The notes under the pieces were generated by a model that was not told the DNA's origin, did no database searches, and saw only the letters and a program-made list of their open reading frames with translations. A program made the position numbers and the translations under genes. DNA of 64,000 bases. Origin: Myrica gale. Its lineage: Eukaryota > Streptophyta > Magnoliopsida > Fagales > Myricaceae. How positions within the stretch are numbered: the first letter of the stretch is position 1; each line of letters starts with the position of its first letter. The stretch is from positions 19,756,001 to 19,820,000 of the forward strand of contig OZ005606.1 in the NCBI GenBank assembly GCA_963930655.1, read 5' to 3'. Below are positions 11,901-26,900 of the stretch, piece by piece.

Positions 11901-14900
11901 TTTTATGCTAGCGAATTGAGTAAGCCTATTTAGTTGTGCGTTGGCCTAGGCATTCATGGGAAACTTTTTGTTCTCAAGGTTGAATGTCTTGACTCTGCCT
12001 AGAGTTGGCCTCACCAAAGAGGAATTATTTTGGAGAACTTGGTTTGAAATTTTGCTTAAGATATCAAGATTGAAGAGGATGTTTCTTTTACAATTAGAGC
12101 AAGATGAATGACTTGGAGAGTTGCACCTATTGTGTGATATTTTGTCTTTTGTATAAGAGATATCATCGATAGCTAATTATGGAAGCCAGACAACATTGCA
12201 GCTTTTGTTTTAATCATTAGTGACTCATTGACTTATGCTAAGCAGTTCCAGAATTGTAACTCTGGATGTTTTGGTCTTTATTCCAAGGAAAGGGGAAGAT
12301 GGATTTTTTCTCATAGAAGTGACAGTACCAAATTCCTTTGCAACATTCTGCATTTGCACCTTCTATGGTTACAATTCTGGCAATGTTTAAACAAGTTGTG
12401 TATTCAGAATGCTGCACTTTGGGTAACATGGACTTATATGTAAACAAAGATGCTTTTTTTTTTTCTGGGCATATCTTTGCTCTTCAAATTCAATGTATGC
12501 TACTTCTTTCCTCATATTTCGTCTTTGGTCTTGTTGTCTTGATTTGGTTCCTCACCGCAGTTATAGCCGTGGATCTAAAGCAAACTGTACAGGTTGATAA
12601 AGATCTTCAGATTCGTGCCTACTATGCAGGACATGTAACATTTCTGAACTTCATCAATATATTACATTCTCTGTTGCGAAGCACGTTTGCACTCACATGA
12701 ATTCATTACTTTTCTCTTTCAAGTTTATCCAAGCTTTTAAATTTGTCTTATAATTGTTCTAGTGTGTTTTACCTCGTTTAAGATAATGTCATTTCATTGA
12801 CCCCCAAGGGTTTGGTGTGGTGGTAAGGTTTCGGCTTGGGTTCTAACATGTCCCAAGTTCGAGCCCCAACATCCCCATTATCGCCCTTGACTTATCTGCT
12901 CCCTGGGTTGTGGGGTCGGTCCAGGGGGCCGGGGTTTGTACTTCAGGGTTGGGCCAAAAGGGTCCGGCTTTGAAGGATTTCCTCGTCATCAAAAAAAAGA
13001 TAATGTCATTTCATTGTTATGCCCTCATGTAATATCTTCCTACTAATTTGCCTTCAAGTATCATTTTTTAAGTGTACCCTTTACTGCAATCTTTCTTTTC
13101 CAGCTGAAACCTATTTATTTTTAATTGGTTTCTTGGTGCTACAATTGTATAGCAGCCTTGTATCTCGGCCTGACTCTAAGGAAAAACATTGTATTGATTC
13201 GAGTTAACACCTACAGTGAAAAAATATCATTCTTGATGCCTCAAGTAGCATTTTGCAATTCTTGGAGGTTTAATTTCTATGAGCTAGGGTGGACAGTGCT
13301 GTTGCGGATCCAGTCATATGAATGTTTGAGATTCACCCAAGGAGATTAGCAGACATGTATAAAGAAGAAAGAAGCTGCCGTCTTTGGACCAAACGATTAC
13401 TTCCCCTTAGAAGTAAGGGATGGAGAGTATGGTCACAGGATTAATCCTTGGGTTTCGTTAGAAAATGAAAAAAGAAAAAAGAAGTTAAGGTGAAAGATAA
13501 AAGTAGGAGTATAATTTTGAGAAAAGAAAATGAGTAGAAAATATCAGGAAAAGTATCAGGAGAAATTATGAATTCTACTTATGTTTCTCCTGATATCTAA
13601 CTAGCATGGGCTCGGCCTTCGTTTCTACAATTCTCCTGCAACTTTACCTTTCTGATGTCCAAAACATTCCAGTCAATCTCGATTATGTAGAATAAACTCA
13701 TTCGTACTTGAACTCTTGAAGAGTAGAAATGACTGCCCAGGAAATGTAGCTGCCATGAATGATAAGCTCCTAAAAGTATTGTGGGCAATCTTTAAGATTG
13801 CTTATCATGGATGGACTATTCGAGTCATGGACCATCTTCAGTATTGCCAGTTCAGCCTACTTCTTCTGCTAAGCTATTTGACTTTCCCTGTGTGCTAGAT
13901 CTTGCCACCAATATCTCTGTCAATAAGGTGTCTGATATGGAAGCTGATAATAGTAGGTGGAATGAACTAACAGGTAGCACTCACTGTAAAACTCACTTGT
14001 CTGTGATGATGAGATAAGGAGCTTATCAGCTGGTTCTTTGTGCCAAAATGTACATGAGCTTCCACTGTGAGGATCATCAGATAACATTCCTTTCGCATTG
14101 CATATTTGTATCATAGCATTTTCTTCCATCTAAGCCAGTCCCTTCAAGTATACTAACAACAGAAGTATTACTGAAAGGGCAACTTTATGTCTACTTTTTT
14201 TTTGATAAGTAAGAAAAGCTTTATTAAAATAAAAGGAAACGGAACAGTACAAAGACTGTACTGAACCAGCTACAACAAGCAAGCAAGGAAACTAATAAAA
14301 TCGCTGAAGTCTACAAAAGGGGAACCCAACACCCCATTAGCCCACAGAAACAAGGTCTGCATCAGATTTCCCTTCAAACATTCTAAGGAGAGTCCCACAT
14401 CTTCAAAGCAGCGTCCATTCCTTTCCCTCCAGAGGCTCCACCAAATGCATAATGGAATCATTTTCCACACAGCCAACGCCAGAGGATTGTCGAACTTTCT
14501 CTTCCAACACTTCAACACCCCTCCCACCCTCATAGGCATCACCCAAGGATAGTTAACGATGCTAAGCACCTCTAGCGACCAAGCAATGGATAAACACATG
14601 ATCTACAGACTCCCCTTCATTCTTACAAAGAAAGCACCAATTTATCAAGCATAACCCCCTCCTCCTTAAATTGTCAATGGTTAAAACCTTCCCATGAGCC
14701 GCTTCCCACACAAAGAACGACACTCGAGGCGGGACAACGACCTTTCAGATTTGCCTCCACGGAAAGATCTCGCCAGAACCCCCAACAATCAGCCCATACG
14801 AGGACTTAACTGAGAAGACCCCATTCTTAGTACCTTGCCACAACAATTTATCTTCATCCCTTCTCCTAAGAACCATAGAGTACAACAATGAGTAGAAAGC

Positions 14901-17900
14901 TGAAAAATCTTCAATCTCCCAATCGTTAGCGGTTCTAGTAAACTGGATATTCCACACCCCATGACCGGATTCGTCTTCCAAGCAATCCGCTACCGCCGCA
15001 TCCTTATGCATAGCAAGAGAAAACAAGAGAGGGAAAACAAGCTTCAAAGGCCTTTCTCCGCACCATAAATTATGCCAAAACTTGACGCTAAGACCACACC
15101 CCACCACGAAACGAATGTTCCCACAAAAGAAGGACCATCCATTGCTTATGTACTTCCACAGGCTCACACCATAGGAACTATGGCTCACATGGGTTCTCCA
15201 GCCTCCTGGAACGCTGCCATACTTATCCTCAATAACAACCCGCCACAAACTATCCCTCTCCAAGGCAAAACGCCACAACCACTTGCTCAACAAAGCTCTA
15301 TTGAACGAATGAAGTCTCCTTAAACCCAGCCCTCCGCAACTCAATGGAGAGCAAACCCTCTCCCATTTGACAAGATGAAACTTGTGCTCAAGTCCATCGC
15401 CCCCCCACAAAAAGGTCCTTTGGATCTTCTCCAATCTTTTGGCAACCCCCAAAGGAATAGGAAAGAGAGACAAAAAATAGGTTGGGAGGCTAGAGAGAGT
15501 GGACTTGATCAACGTGAGTCTACCTCCCTTGGAAAGAAAGCTACGCTTCCACCCTGCCAACCTTCTTTCCGTCCTCTCAATAATGTCATTCCAGATATGT
15601 TTGCTCTTGAAACGCGCCCCCAACGGTAACCCAAGATAAGTGGTTGGCAACGACGAAACTCTGCAACCCATAATAGTAGCCAACTCCTGAACATTGTCCA
15701 CATCCCCAACAGGAATAACTTCCGTCTTTGAGAGGTTAACTCTCAACCCCGACACCGCCTCGAAGCAAAGTAATAAGCATCTGAGATTGCGAAACTGACT
15801 CGCCTCCGCCCCACACAAGATTAAGGTGTCATCGGCAAAAAGAAGGTGAGAAATACTCATACCGCCCCCCTGTCGCCGATCCCCAAATCCCACAATGGCA
15901 CCCCCCTCCACCACTTTATTCATCATTCTGCTGAACGCTTCCATAATGAGCACAAACAAAAAAGAGGAGAGCGGGTCTCCTTGACGCAAGCCCCTAGAGC
16001 CTCCGAAAAACCTTTAGGGGAGCCATTCACCATCACCGAGAATCTAACCGTAGAAATGCAAAACTCGATCCACCTGCACCACCTGTCCCCGAAACCACAT
16101 CTCCTTAACAGATACAGAAGGAAATTCCAACTGACATGGTCGTAGGCTTTCTGAATATCCAGTTTGCACAACATGCCCGACACACTGGACCTCGACCTCG
16201 AGTCAATACACTCGCTAGCAATCAGCACAGGATCTAAAATCTGTCTACCTTTCACAAAAGCGTTCTGGGATGGCGAAATGATCTTATCCAAGACAAACTT
16301 CAATCGATTAGCTAACACCTTTGCCAAAATCTTGTAAGCACCCCCCACTAGGCTTATGGGACGAAAATCCTTCAGCTCGACTGCTCCTGGTTTCTTCGGG
16401 ATAAGAACAATGAACGTGGCGTTCATGCTCCTAACAAATCTTCCCACCCTAGCAAACTCGTGGAACATGGATATGACGTCTCCCTTCACCACCTCCCAGC
16501 AAGATTGGAAAAACGCTAATGAAAAGCCATCAGGGCCCGGCGCCTTGTCCCCATTTAAACTCCTAACCGCCCCAGTGACTTCCTCCTCGTCGAAAGGTCT
16601 CTCTAACCAATCCGCATCAACCTCTGAAATAGAAGCAAACTCTAGATCCTCCAAGAGGGGTCTCCAAGAGTGTGGCTCCGTGTACAAGGAGCGATAGAAA
16701 CCAACAATCTCCTCTGAAATCCGACCGGGGTCCTCCACCATCTCCCCCTCTACCTCCAAGCTCGTAATGGAGTTGTTCCTTCTATTGGAGTTGGCCACTC
16801 TATAGAAGAACTTCGTACACCGGTCCCCCTCTTTGAGCCAAAGAGCCCTCGATTTTTGCCTCCAATTGGTCTCCTCCATCTCAATTAGAAGATTCAGCTC
16901 CCTAGACACTTCCACTTTCCTCCCATACCCAGCCTCATCAAGGCAACCTTCCTCATCCAGTCGCTCCAGCATAGATAAATCACCAAGCAACACCTGTTTA
17001 CGAAAATTCAGATTTCCGAAGACATCTTGATTCCACAATTTCAGATCCTTCTTCAAGGCTTTCAACTTGGAATCAAGCAAAAAACTCGGCGACCCCAAGA
17101 AAACATAGGAGTTCCACCACTCCCTCACCTTATCCACAAAACCCTTCTCCTTAAGCCACATGTTCTCAAACCGGAAGGGTTTCTTTCCACTCGCAAATCT
17201 GCCACTTTCCAAGAGAATAGGAAAGTGATCGGATAACAGACGAGGGAGCCTCTTTTGGGTGACCTCAAGGTACAAGGCTTCCCAACAAGGGCTGAAGAGA
17301 AAGCGGTCTATCCTAGACCATGATTGAGGAGCTCTATTATTCGACCAAGTAAAGGATCCTCCCAACAACGGTAAGTCCACCAAGCTATTTTCCGATATAA
17401 AATCTGAAAAATCCAACATGGCACTCCCGAAGCCTCCGACTCCCAACCTCTCACGAGGAAAGCGGGTGACATTAAAATCTCCCCCAATGCACCACGGAAG
17501 GTTCCACCACGCAAAGACACCCGATAACTCCTCCCAAAGCATCCTCCGTTTACTGTCATCGTTGGGTGCATACACCCCAGAAAACACCCACTGTACTCCA
17601 TCCTCCACATTCTTAAGAATCACCGACAGAGAAAAACACCCCTCGCAGGAGTCCACCATCTCAAAAGTCCTCAAATCCCACAAAATCAAAATCCCGCCCG
17701 AAGCGCCATCCGCCGCTAGACTACACCAGCCCACGTGAGGCCCCCCCCACAAACTCCTAATGAAAGCTCTAGAAACTATCCCCACCTTAGTTTCCTGAAT
17801 GCATACTAAATCAGGCTTCCATTCCCGCAACAAATTTCTCACCCCGCTATGTTTCTGACGATCATTCAACCCCCTAACGTTCCAACTCAATATTCTAGGC

Positions 17901-20900
17901 TTCATAAAGAGTTGATTGAAACCCGCCCTCCCTTGCAGCTCTGCCTCGGCACATGCTTCTTCCCATAGTAATTAATTGAGGACTTCAACCCTTTCAGCTC
18001 CCTTAAGAACTTGCCACCTAATCTGCTTGGAATCACAAGCCCGCTATTCCCTCTGTCCGTCTCTAGGGCTGCAAAGAGCGCCATCAGTTCGCTCTCGTAA
18101 CCGTCGCATGAGAGGCCAACCATGTTCTTAAAGGACGAGACCATATCCAACACTCAATCCGAAGAAGAAAGATGCAGATGACAATCCTCCTTCCCCAACA
18201 GAGGAGGGCACACCGCCAAAGGATGAGCCAGAAGCCCATCAGCATCACTCGCTGCACAGACTATAGCCCCGCCCTCTGCGCCCTGCTCAACAACCAAGTC
18301 ATGACTCCCAAGGAAATCCGACGGCACATCGCTAAGCTTACAAGCCGCCACCCGATCAGAAGGACACAAGTCTTCCACTAGCAGATGGTCGGAACCGTCC
18401 TGCCCAGGTAAAAGAACTACCCTATCCTCACAGCGAAAATCAGCTACAGAAGCACAAACCAACCCCCTATCATCCGGACCGAAACTAGCATCCAAGACCT
18501 CAGACAAACCACCCCTCCCCAAGCTTTTACTATCCCCAACACCAGATTCGAACTGACCCACCGGAGCCTGCTCCTTAACAGAGCTGATGGACCTCTCAGA
18601 AGCACGAAAGGATGCGCCTGTCACGGGCGGCGAGGCACCAAAAGGTTTCGAGCCCTGGTCGACAACAGTAGAGGGGCCATGAAGCTCAGACAACACCTCT
18701 AGGACCGATGCTGAGGCATGGGGAACAGGAGGAAGGGGTTCCCCAGCAATTTCCGGCGTGAACGACTCCGGAGAAGGAGGGAGCACCTTCGATAGAGCGA
18801 TGGGTCAATCGACGGTAAGCTCCAACGAGACAGAAGGAGATATAGCAGCCACCGAAACCGCCATCGGTAGAACAAAACTACTTTGACACAAAAAAGAAAA
18901 GCAACTTTATTTCTGACAATAATCAACTTTTTGAAATTTTTTATTTGAAGTAGGACATTATTCTAAGTGATCAGGCATGTTACCTGGGCATTTGATCCTT
19001 GATTGTTCACCTTTCTCTTGCCTACTGGAAGTGCTGGAGAGAAAAAGTATATTGGTGGACTTACTCTAGGAGATTATCTTAGTTCATGATACACATTCTT
19101 CTGTGCCCAACGAGGATACTTTACACAATCTTTTTATTGTCAACCTGACCTGGTTGACACATTCTTGTGCGCCCAACAAGGATGCTTTGCACAATCTTTT
19201 TATTATCAACAAGGATGCTTTACACAACCTGACCTGATTCAGTGTCTGATATCATAACTTTGAGAATGCAGTTTGTTTTTTTTTCACTCACCATTTTGGG
19301 TCCATAACATGTTCATTGAGATCTCCTTCTTTATCTCGTCCCTAAGGTTCTTGGAGCAGCAATGGTTTATGCGAAGGTGGGAGATACTGCAATAGTTTAC
19401 ACAGGAGATTATAATATGACACCAGATAGACATCTTGGAGCGGCTCAAATTGATCGACTACAGCTGGACCTACTTATATCTGAGTATGGAACATATTCAT
19501 GTTGATGTGATTAATGTCCTTATCTATTTGTTTCCATGTCCCCTATCTGCGGTTCTATGACAATAGGTGTGTATTGAGATACACTTCCTTGCCGTCCATG
19601 TGAATGAGGAGACTCGTGGACCACATTTCGAGTTGATAATCAAATATTCCAAATGGTTTATGATAGATCTTGGCCTTGAGGGAGTTGTCATCCTTGTTAT
19701 ATTAATTTTTTGGGATAAATATACTTTGTACCCTCCAATTATGGAGGTCATGACACTTTGCACCACAAACTATTATTTTTGTCACACTGCACTCACCAAC
19801 TATTCACTTCATATGCTTTGCACCCTCCATTTAATTTTTCTGTTAATTTTGACGAAAATTGATTTTTTGGCCTCTAAAATTACAATTTTACCCCTAAAAA
19901 ATGCTCACTGTCAAAACAATCATTTCATGCGCCAAAAAATTATTTTCCGGTCAAATTGATGAAAATTTTTAACAGAGGGTGCAAGATGTCTAAAATAAAT
20001 AATTGGCGGGTGCAATATGACAAAAATAATAAATTGAGGTTCAAAGTGTAGTTATCCCTTAATATTTTTCACTTCAACAATTAATAACTCTCTCATTTGG
20101 GGTTAAAATCATAGTTAAGTGAAGTCCGTCCCATATGCCTTAAGATTAGCAAAAGTGGAGAAGTTGAGTGCAGGAATGGTTCTCCATTTGCAACCACATA
20201 CTAGGTCAGATACTGTTTTCAGTAAACCCCCCCCCCCCTCCCTCTTCCGGCCCCCAGCTTTCTGTGTGGATTCATGTGATTGGGGTGGATGTGCCTCTTC
20301 CTGTAGAATTTAGGACAATCAGTGCACAAGCACAGTAATGTGGGAAACATATTTTTAAAATTGACCACGGTAGATCTATATCTTTTGAAATAAAATGAAA
20401 ATGTTTTCCCATTTTGTTTGATTTAATTAGTCTCTATAGTCATAACAGCCGATTATTTAAGCTCCTGTCTTACTTTGTTCTCTTGTAAGAAAAGACCACT
20501 TCCCTCCCCTGTATGTAACAGCACAAAATCGGAATAGGTCCCCCCGTATTACAGGCAGAAGCAACAAAGGCTTAGTTCTGAGAACTAATCTTAGCTATTC
20601 TGGGTGGAAAATTTAGAGCCCAAGGAGAACAAGATCCTGTCTTACTTAGATATTATTGCGTACTCCTACGTGATGGCTTTGTTTGGATTAACTGTTTTCT
20701 ATTTATTTGCTGTTGTAGGTCCACATATGCAACAACAATTCGTGACTCAGAATACAGTCGGGAGGGAGAATTTCTTAAAGCTGTATGAAAGAATAACTCT
20801 AACTAAGCTCCAATATTCTTGCCTTTGTAGCTATTTTGTTGATGCACTTCTTCTACCTTCTCTTCAAAAGTTTCTATTTTTTGAGAAACACAAATCATGG

Positions 20901-23900
20901 CACTTTTGCTTCCAACTTCTTACTATTGAAAGCTGATCATAACTTTGATCTTATACTTCTAGTTTCAACAGATATTGAAAATAATCAAGTTGTATCATTT
21001 CATCAATATGAAATTTGTCATTGTAATGTCCTTTTTCAGTATGGATCTTGGACTCTACTTGTGACATTGTAACGTAGACATCACTTGTTTGAATATAGAT
21101 CATATTACTCAATGTAAACCTTGTTATCTTGTCAGCTATGTCCCCATCTTTGATGTACAGGATTTAACTGAGCATCTTAGGTTTATCAGAGATCACTTCT
21201 CAGTTTAGAAAGAAAGGTTGGACATAATGTTTTGGTATTTACTGCCATTGCAAAGTAATATCCTTATATTTATGTAAAGAATTATGAGAAAGGCATAAAA
21301 AACAGTGGGGGCTAAACAAATGCCTGAGCTGTTCTCCAGTGTATCTTTCACATTGAACATTTTGAAAGACCCTGGACAGGGATGACCCAGACTTCTCAGT
21401 GACTGATGCATTAGAGAACCCAATCTATTACTTCACTTCCATTTTTTTTTCATTCTGAATTATTCCTTTCTTTTGATAGGATTTGTCTGAGTATGTTTTA
21501 TTAGATTCTTGTAAAGTGACCAGATTATTTTACTTTCTGAATACATTGACACATGTTGAAAGTAAGATTACGCTTGTGTTCCCTTTTTTGTCTCAAATTT
21601 GAAGGTTCTAAATTTGTGGCCTATAGTGATTCTTTCCTCTTCCTTTAACAAATGACTGTAGGTTCATAGATGCGTAGCGGCTGGAGGAAAGGTGCTCATT
21701 CCTACATTTGCGCTTGGAAGAGCTCAGGTGATCACATCAGTTTAGCTGTTAGTTTCACTTGTTTGAGTTAGCTTTGTCTTGGAGTCTGAAGTGTATGGAT
21801 TCTCTTTTAAACGAAGTTCTACCTAATATAAAGTAATTAGATGTCTTACCTGGTTAGAGGGAATATAATTGTGCCGGACTGGTGATGCATGTGTAGTGGT
21901 GAGCCACTTGGTCACCTCTACTTCATTACTCGGTAGCTAGAGCTATGGTTTGCTGTGGTTGCCATTTTTGGGTACAATGCTGAGGTGTAGATGCCTGTAT
22001 ATATAGGTCTCCACTATTCCAAAATTACTTGTCCCAAAAAGGAAAGGTATGCTTTTTGCGGCGCTTGGCTTGTGCCATATGTATCCTGCAAACCATTCTC
22101 TTCAACAGAATTTGGCTTGCTTTTGATTTTAGACAATTTTCTTAGCTGCCAAAAGCACAGAACCAAAATATCAAGTAGGGATAGAATTTGCAATCACAAA
22201 ACAACGTGAAGTTTCTGTTTTTCTATTGTATTTTTTTTATAAACTTTTGATTGCCGTACTCATCGTCCCTATAATTACATTTAGTCTCCAAGTTGATAAC
22301 AAAATGCGATATTATGTCAGATGTAAAAATAGAACAGAGTAGCTATGCTTCTCTTTTGTTTTCTTCTATCTAGATATAGTTAATATGCTCCGTATCTTTG
22401 TCTAGCTCCTCAGTGCCTTCTGATGCTGTTCATTGTGTTTTCAATGTAACGTCGATATCACACTTAATGAGTTCAATGTTTGCAGAATATGAGTTCCTTG
22501 TGAACCACTCCATAGTATTTCTAAAAGGTTGTGAAATATTGTTTACAATCTTTCCCATTATCAATTAGGAACTCTGCATCTTGTTGGAGGATTACTGGGA
22601 GCGAATGAATTTAAAGGTTCCCATCTACTTTTCATCAGGTTTGCTTTGCCGGGTGTTCTGTTCTTATTTAATTGCATGCATCATACTAGGCGAGAATGCA
22701 CATGGTGATTTCTTCAAATGTTGATCACCACCTGCAGATTTTATAAACAACAGGCTGTTTTCTGATTACCTCTTTTATAATATTAATCGCCATTTTCTGG
22801 CCTTTTCTGCATCTTGCAATTATCTTTGACCTTAATCTAGGATCTTATTTTTTGAAGTTGGAAGTTTACTTATCTTCTTGTCTTAAAGTAGAAGTTTATG
22901 AATGTCCCTAAGTTTTTCCAATTGCTCTCTTCCTTGTTGTGCTTCTCTTGAATTGACAATATAGGTATTTATTCTTTTAGGTCTGACCGTGCAAGCCAAT
23001 ATGTATTATAAAATGCTTATCAGTTGGACCAGCCAGAAGGTGAAAGAGACATATTCCACGCGAAACAAATTTGATTTTAAACACGGTACAACTACGTGGT
23101 TTTCTGTCAATTTGATTAAATTTAAGATTGTTCTGTTGGATTCAGAGTTACAGCACCCTTTGGATAGTGCATACTGGAATAAAACATTTTTTTTAAAAAA
23201 GGTTTACTGAAGCTTCTGATTATTCTAGTGTCACTCCCCTTTTTAACAAGATTATTTTCGTAAGATTTGAACCTCTCGGAATGTTAAGCTACATATCTAA
23301 GGGGTTACAAAATTCAGATGCAATTGAAGACATCAGTCATGTTTGGATGTTTTAATTACTTTTTGTGTTTCCATGAGGAGAGATCGAATTCTGTTAGATG
23401 AGGAGGTAAAGTTTTTCACTCCATTTTTTGCTGCAAAATCAAGGGACAACCTCACTTGTCATATATGTAATAGCTTACTAAAATTGATCCTGAGATGTTT
23501 GTTTATTGTTGAACTCTAATTGTTTTAATTTACAGCAGTCTCTTGTGCCAAACCTCTTACATTCTTAGTTACTGTATTTACATTCTTAGTTACTTATCCA
23601 CATGCGCTTGCTAGAAATTGTACAAGTTCGATAGGTCCTCTTTAGGTAGCACCAATAGACCTTCAAAATTAAAAGTTCTCATATCTTTACATCAATGATC
23701 TCGCTGCTTGGATTAGTATTCTTGTTCATAGAGCAGTAGCGGAGAACTCTTTCTTATTCCTATATCTGACTATCTAAGCTTACAATCACATTAGTTTCGA
23801 ATAGATTAGAAGTTACATTCCATATGAGGTATGTACTAGGTGATACTATACTATACTAGTAATTATGAGGGAGCCCCATATTAATCAGTCTTTTTCGTCT

Positions 23901-26900
23901 GCAACATGGCTAGTGTGTCCACGTGTCAAGAATTTAGTATCTTTCTGTCTTTTCTTTCTTTTTGTTTTCTTAATGTTAAGGAAATTAGGGTTTATGTAGT
24001 TATGGAAAGGATTTGGGGGTTTATTGTGATTGATATTTTCTTTATTTACTTCATCATGTATTGCCATATATATTGAATGTGTGAGGGAGAAAGGTTAACA
24101 CACTTTCTTCTCTCTTCTATGGAATCCTTAGTTTCTCTAACATGGTATCAGAGCATTAGTTTTCCATGTACATATTTTCTCTGCTGCCTCCACCTCCTCT
24201 GTTTGACCTTTATTTTTCTTTTCTTCTTCGTCCTTTGTCTTGCTTCTTTCTTTCACTTGATTGTGTCCATCTTGTTTGGATGTAAGAGGCACCACATTCA
24301 CCATGACTCTGGGATGTGGTTGCCATTTTTGTGAGTGTCTGTGAGATGGGTAGCAGATCCGAGACCGGCTGCTGGTGTTGGACAACTAGCCCGTTGTGAC
24401 AGAATTCTTCACGGGCAGTTTGGAGTTTCTCTTCTATGTCTGTGGGTGAAGTCTGGGTTCTGTGAGTAGTCTCTTGGTGATTTCGGTTGTTTCTGGGTGT
24501 TTTCCCAGTCTCCAGGGTTGTTTGTGGTAGTCTGTGGCGATTTTTGTTCTGTTCCGGTAACGTTTCTCGTGTCTCCGGCGTGATCTGTGGTCAGATGTCT
24601 CTGGTGGTTTTCCTAGTTTCTGGTGGTGGCCGATGTATATACCGGTGGTTGTTGGTCGTCGGTGGCAGTTGGTTGATGAAGATGCAACCCAAGTGGTGTC
24701 GGGTTGCCTTGGATTTGGGCCTCAGCCTGGACGCTGCCCAGCTGGCCCATTAGTTGGGCTGCTGGTTGTGGGTTTTAGGTTTGGTTGACCCATTGGTTCA
24801 TGGGTTTGGATTTTGCAGTTCCAACCCGATTGGATTCACCCGACCCGGATCTGTTCATGGATCTTTGATCGTATCGGCCAGCCAGATTGTTTCAGCTGGT
24901 TCTCATCGTTTTCGACCGGTTCTTGGTGCTTTTGGCCGATTCTGTGTATTTTTTGGCCGGTATTTGTGGATTTTGGCCGGTTTATGTTGTTTAAGTCCAT
25001 TTCTGGTATTTTCATTTTGGCTCTCACTTGTTTCTCTTTTTTATTTCAGCATTCCCTATTGTTTATTGGTGTTATGGAGTCCAAATTTGAGTCTACGACC
25101 CTAGTTTGTATGTTTAATGCCCCTATGACCTCGATCAAGCTCAATGGGAAGAATTATCTGTTATGGGCTCGCTCTGTGGAGATCTTTTTGACTGCTATGG
25201 GTCTTGATCCAGCATTTGACTTTCAATAAAGCTACTAAGACTGATTCTCGGGCTAAACATTGGAATCAAGATGATGCTCAGATTATGCACTTATGTTAAC
25301 TAGTATTGAGCCAAGTATCAACTGTACCTCATGACCGCTAAAGTCATTTGGGAGCGTCTCCAACAAATGTATTTTGGCTCTGGGAATCTTACACACATTT
25401 ATGAAGTTTGTAAGCAATACTTTGGTTTAGCCCAAGGTAATCAAGTTTGGAAGAATACTACTCTTACATTATGGGTGTTTGTGAGGAGCAGAACATGTAC
25501 CAGCCCCTTTTTGCCGATGTTGTTAGTATGGAGAAACAACGTCAGGACGTGGATGTTGTGCGTTTTCTTCTTGGCCTGAAATCTGATTATGAGCCCATCC
25601 ATGCACAGATTTTGGGTAGTTCTGTTCTGCCTTCACTTCCTGAGGTCTTCTCCCGCCTCCAGCGAGCTACTTTGACCGACAGCTCTGCTCCTATTCTTTC
25701 AATTATGAGTGGTGATCGGTCCACTTTCGTTGCGTCTCACGTTGTGTCTGGTGGTTTTCGTAGTTCCTGGGGTGGTTGTTATTCATACGGTGGTCGTGAT
25801 TCTCGTGGTGGTGGACATCGTTCCAACCATTTAGTTAATTTTTGCTGGGATTTACATGATAGACTTGTTGGCTCTGCTCATCAAATTTCGAGTTCTCAAA
25901 CTGAGTCATCTCCATTATCTGCCTTTCCTCTAGCTTGGGACTTCTGCTGCGCCTGACATGGTCTCTATTACTCGTGATGTGTACACTACCTTCGTCACAC
26001 AACAACGGGCCAATTCTTCCTCTATGACTACTTCTACTCAGTTAGGTACTGCACCTACCTGTTTTTTAACCTCCTCACCAAATCCCCGGTTATTGACTCT
26101 GGCGCCATTGAACATATGACGGGTTTGTTTAGTTCCTTATCTAACTATACACCTATCTCTTTACCCCAGAGTATTACCCTTGCAAATGGTTCCTTAGCTT
26201 CCGTTAAAGGTTCAAACAACACTGGTCTCAATTCTTATATCCATTTATTGTCTGTTCTTCATATTCCTGGTTTTCCCTTTAATTTGTTGTCTATTAGTCG
26301 GCTTACCAAAACTCTCCAGTGTTTTGTGTCACCTTTTATCCTTCTTTGTGTGTCTTTGAGTATCTAAATATGAAGAGGACGATTGGTATGAGGCATGAGT
26401 TGGTGGTCTCTACTACTTGGATATGACACCTGGACCTCCTCCCCGTTTCTCCAGTGGCATTGCCGTCTAGGTCATCCTTTTCTTCCGATTTTGAAGCGTC
26501 AAGTTAAAAGTCTTAGTCACGTTTACTCTTTACCTTGTGAGGTGTGTCAAATTAGTAAGCATTGTCATTCAACATTTTCGTCTAGTACGAAGGGTCATGT
26601 TTTGTGTCCTTTTGAGTTGGTTCATTTTGATGTATGAGGTCCATTTCATATACCTTCCAATAAATTTTGGTATCTTGTGACGTTTGTGGATGATTATTCC
26701 CATATGACCTGGCTATGTTTGATGCAATTGCGATCTGATATTTTTTCTGTGTTTACATTGTTCCGCCAAGCAATCAAAACTCAATTTGGTCGCTCCATTC
26801 GCATACTCAGGTCAGATAATGCCAAAGAATATATGTCTCTTCCCTTTTCACAATATTTTTTCTAAGTTTACATTGTTCCGCCAAGGGATTCTCCATCAGA

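Larger units (their letters stand above)
14193..18900 (-). mobile_element. L1-type LINE inserted antisense in intron 5
   Basis: A non-LTR retrotransposon read on the minus strand: ORF1 remnant, then ORF2 with endonuclease, reverse transcriptase and a C-terminal zinc-binding region, then an AATAAAG-containing 3' end and an A tail (T run at about 14195-14203 on the plus strand). Target duplication GCAACTTTAT lies at 14179-14188 and 18901-18910, extending to 13 of 14 matching bases. It is probably 5'-truncated, because no DUF4283 or zinc-knuckle portion of ORF1 is recognisable. It opposes transcription of the host gene. Confidence 0.9.

Noticed and set aside
15072..17738. Several plus-strand open frames across the intron-5 LINE
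   Set aside because: They are opposite-strand shadows of the LINE ORF2 with no family signature.
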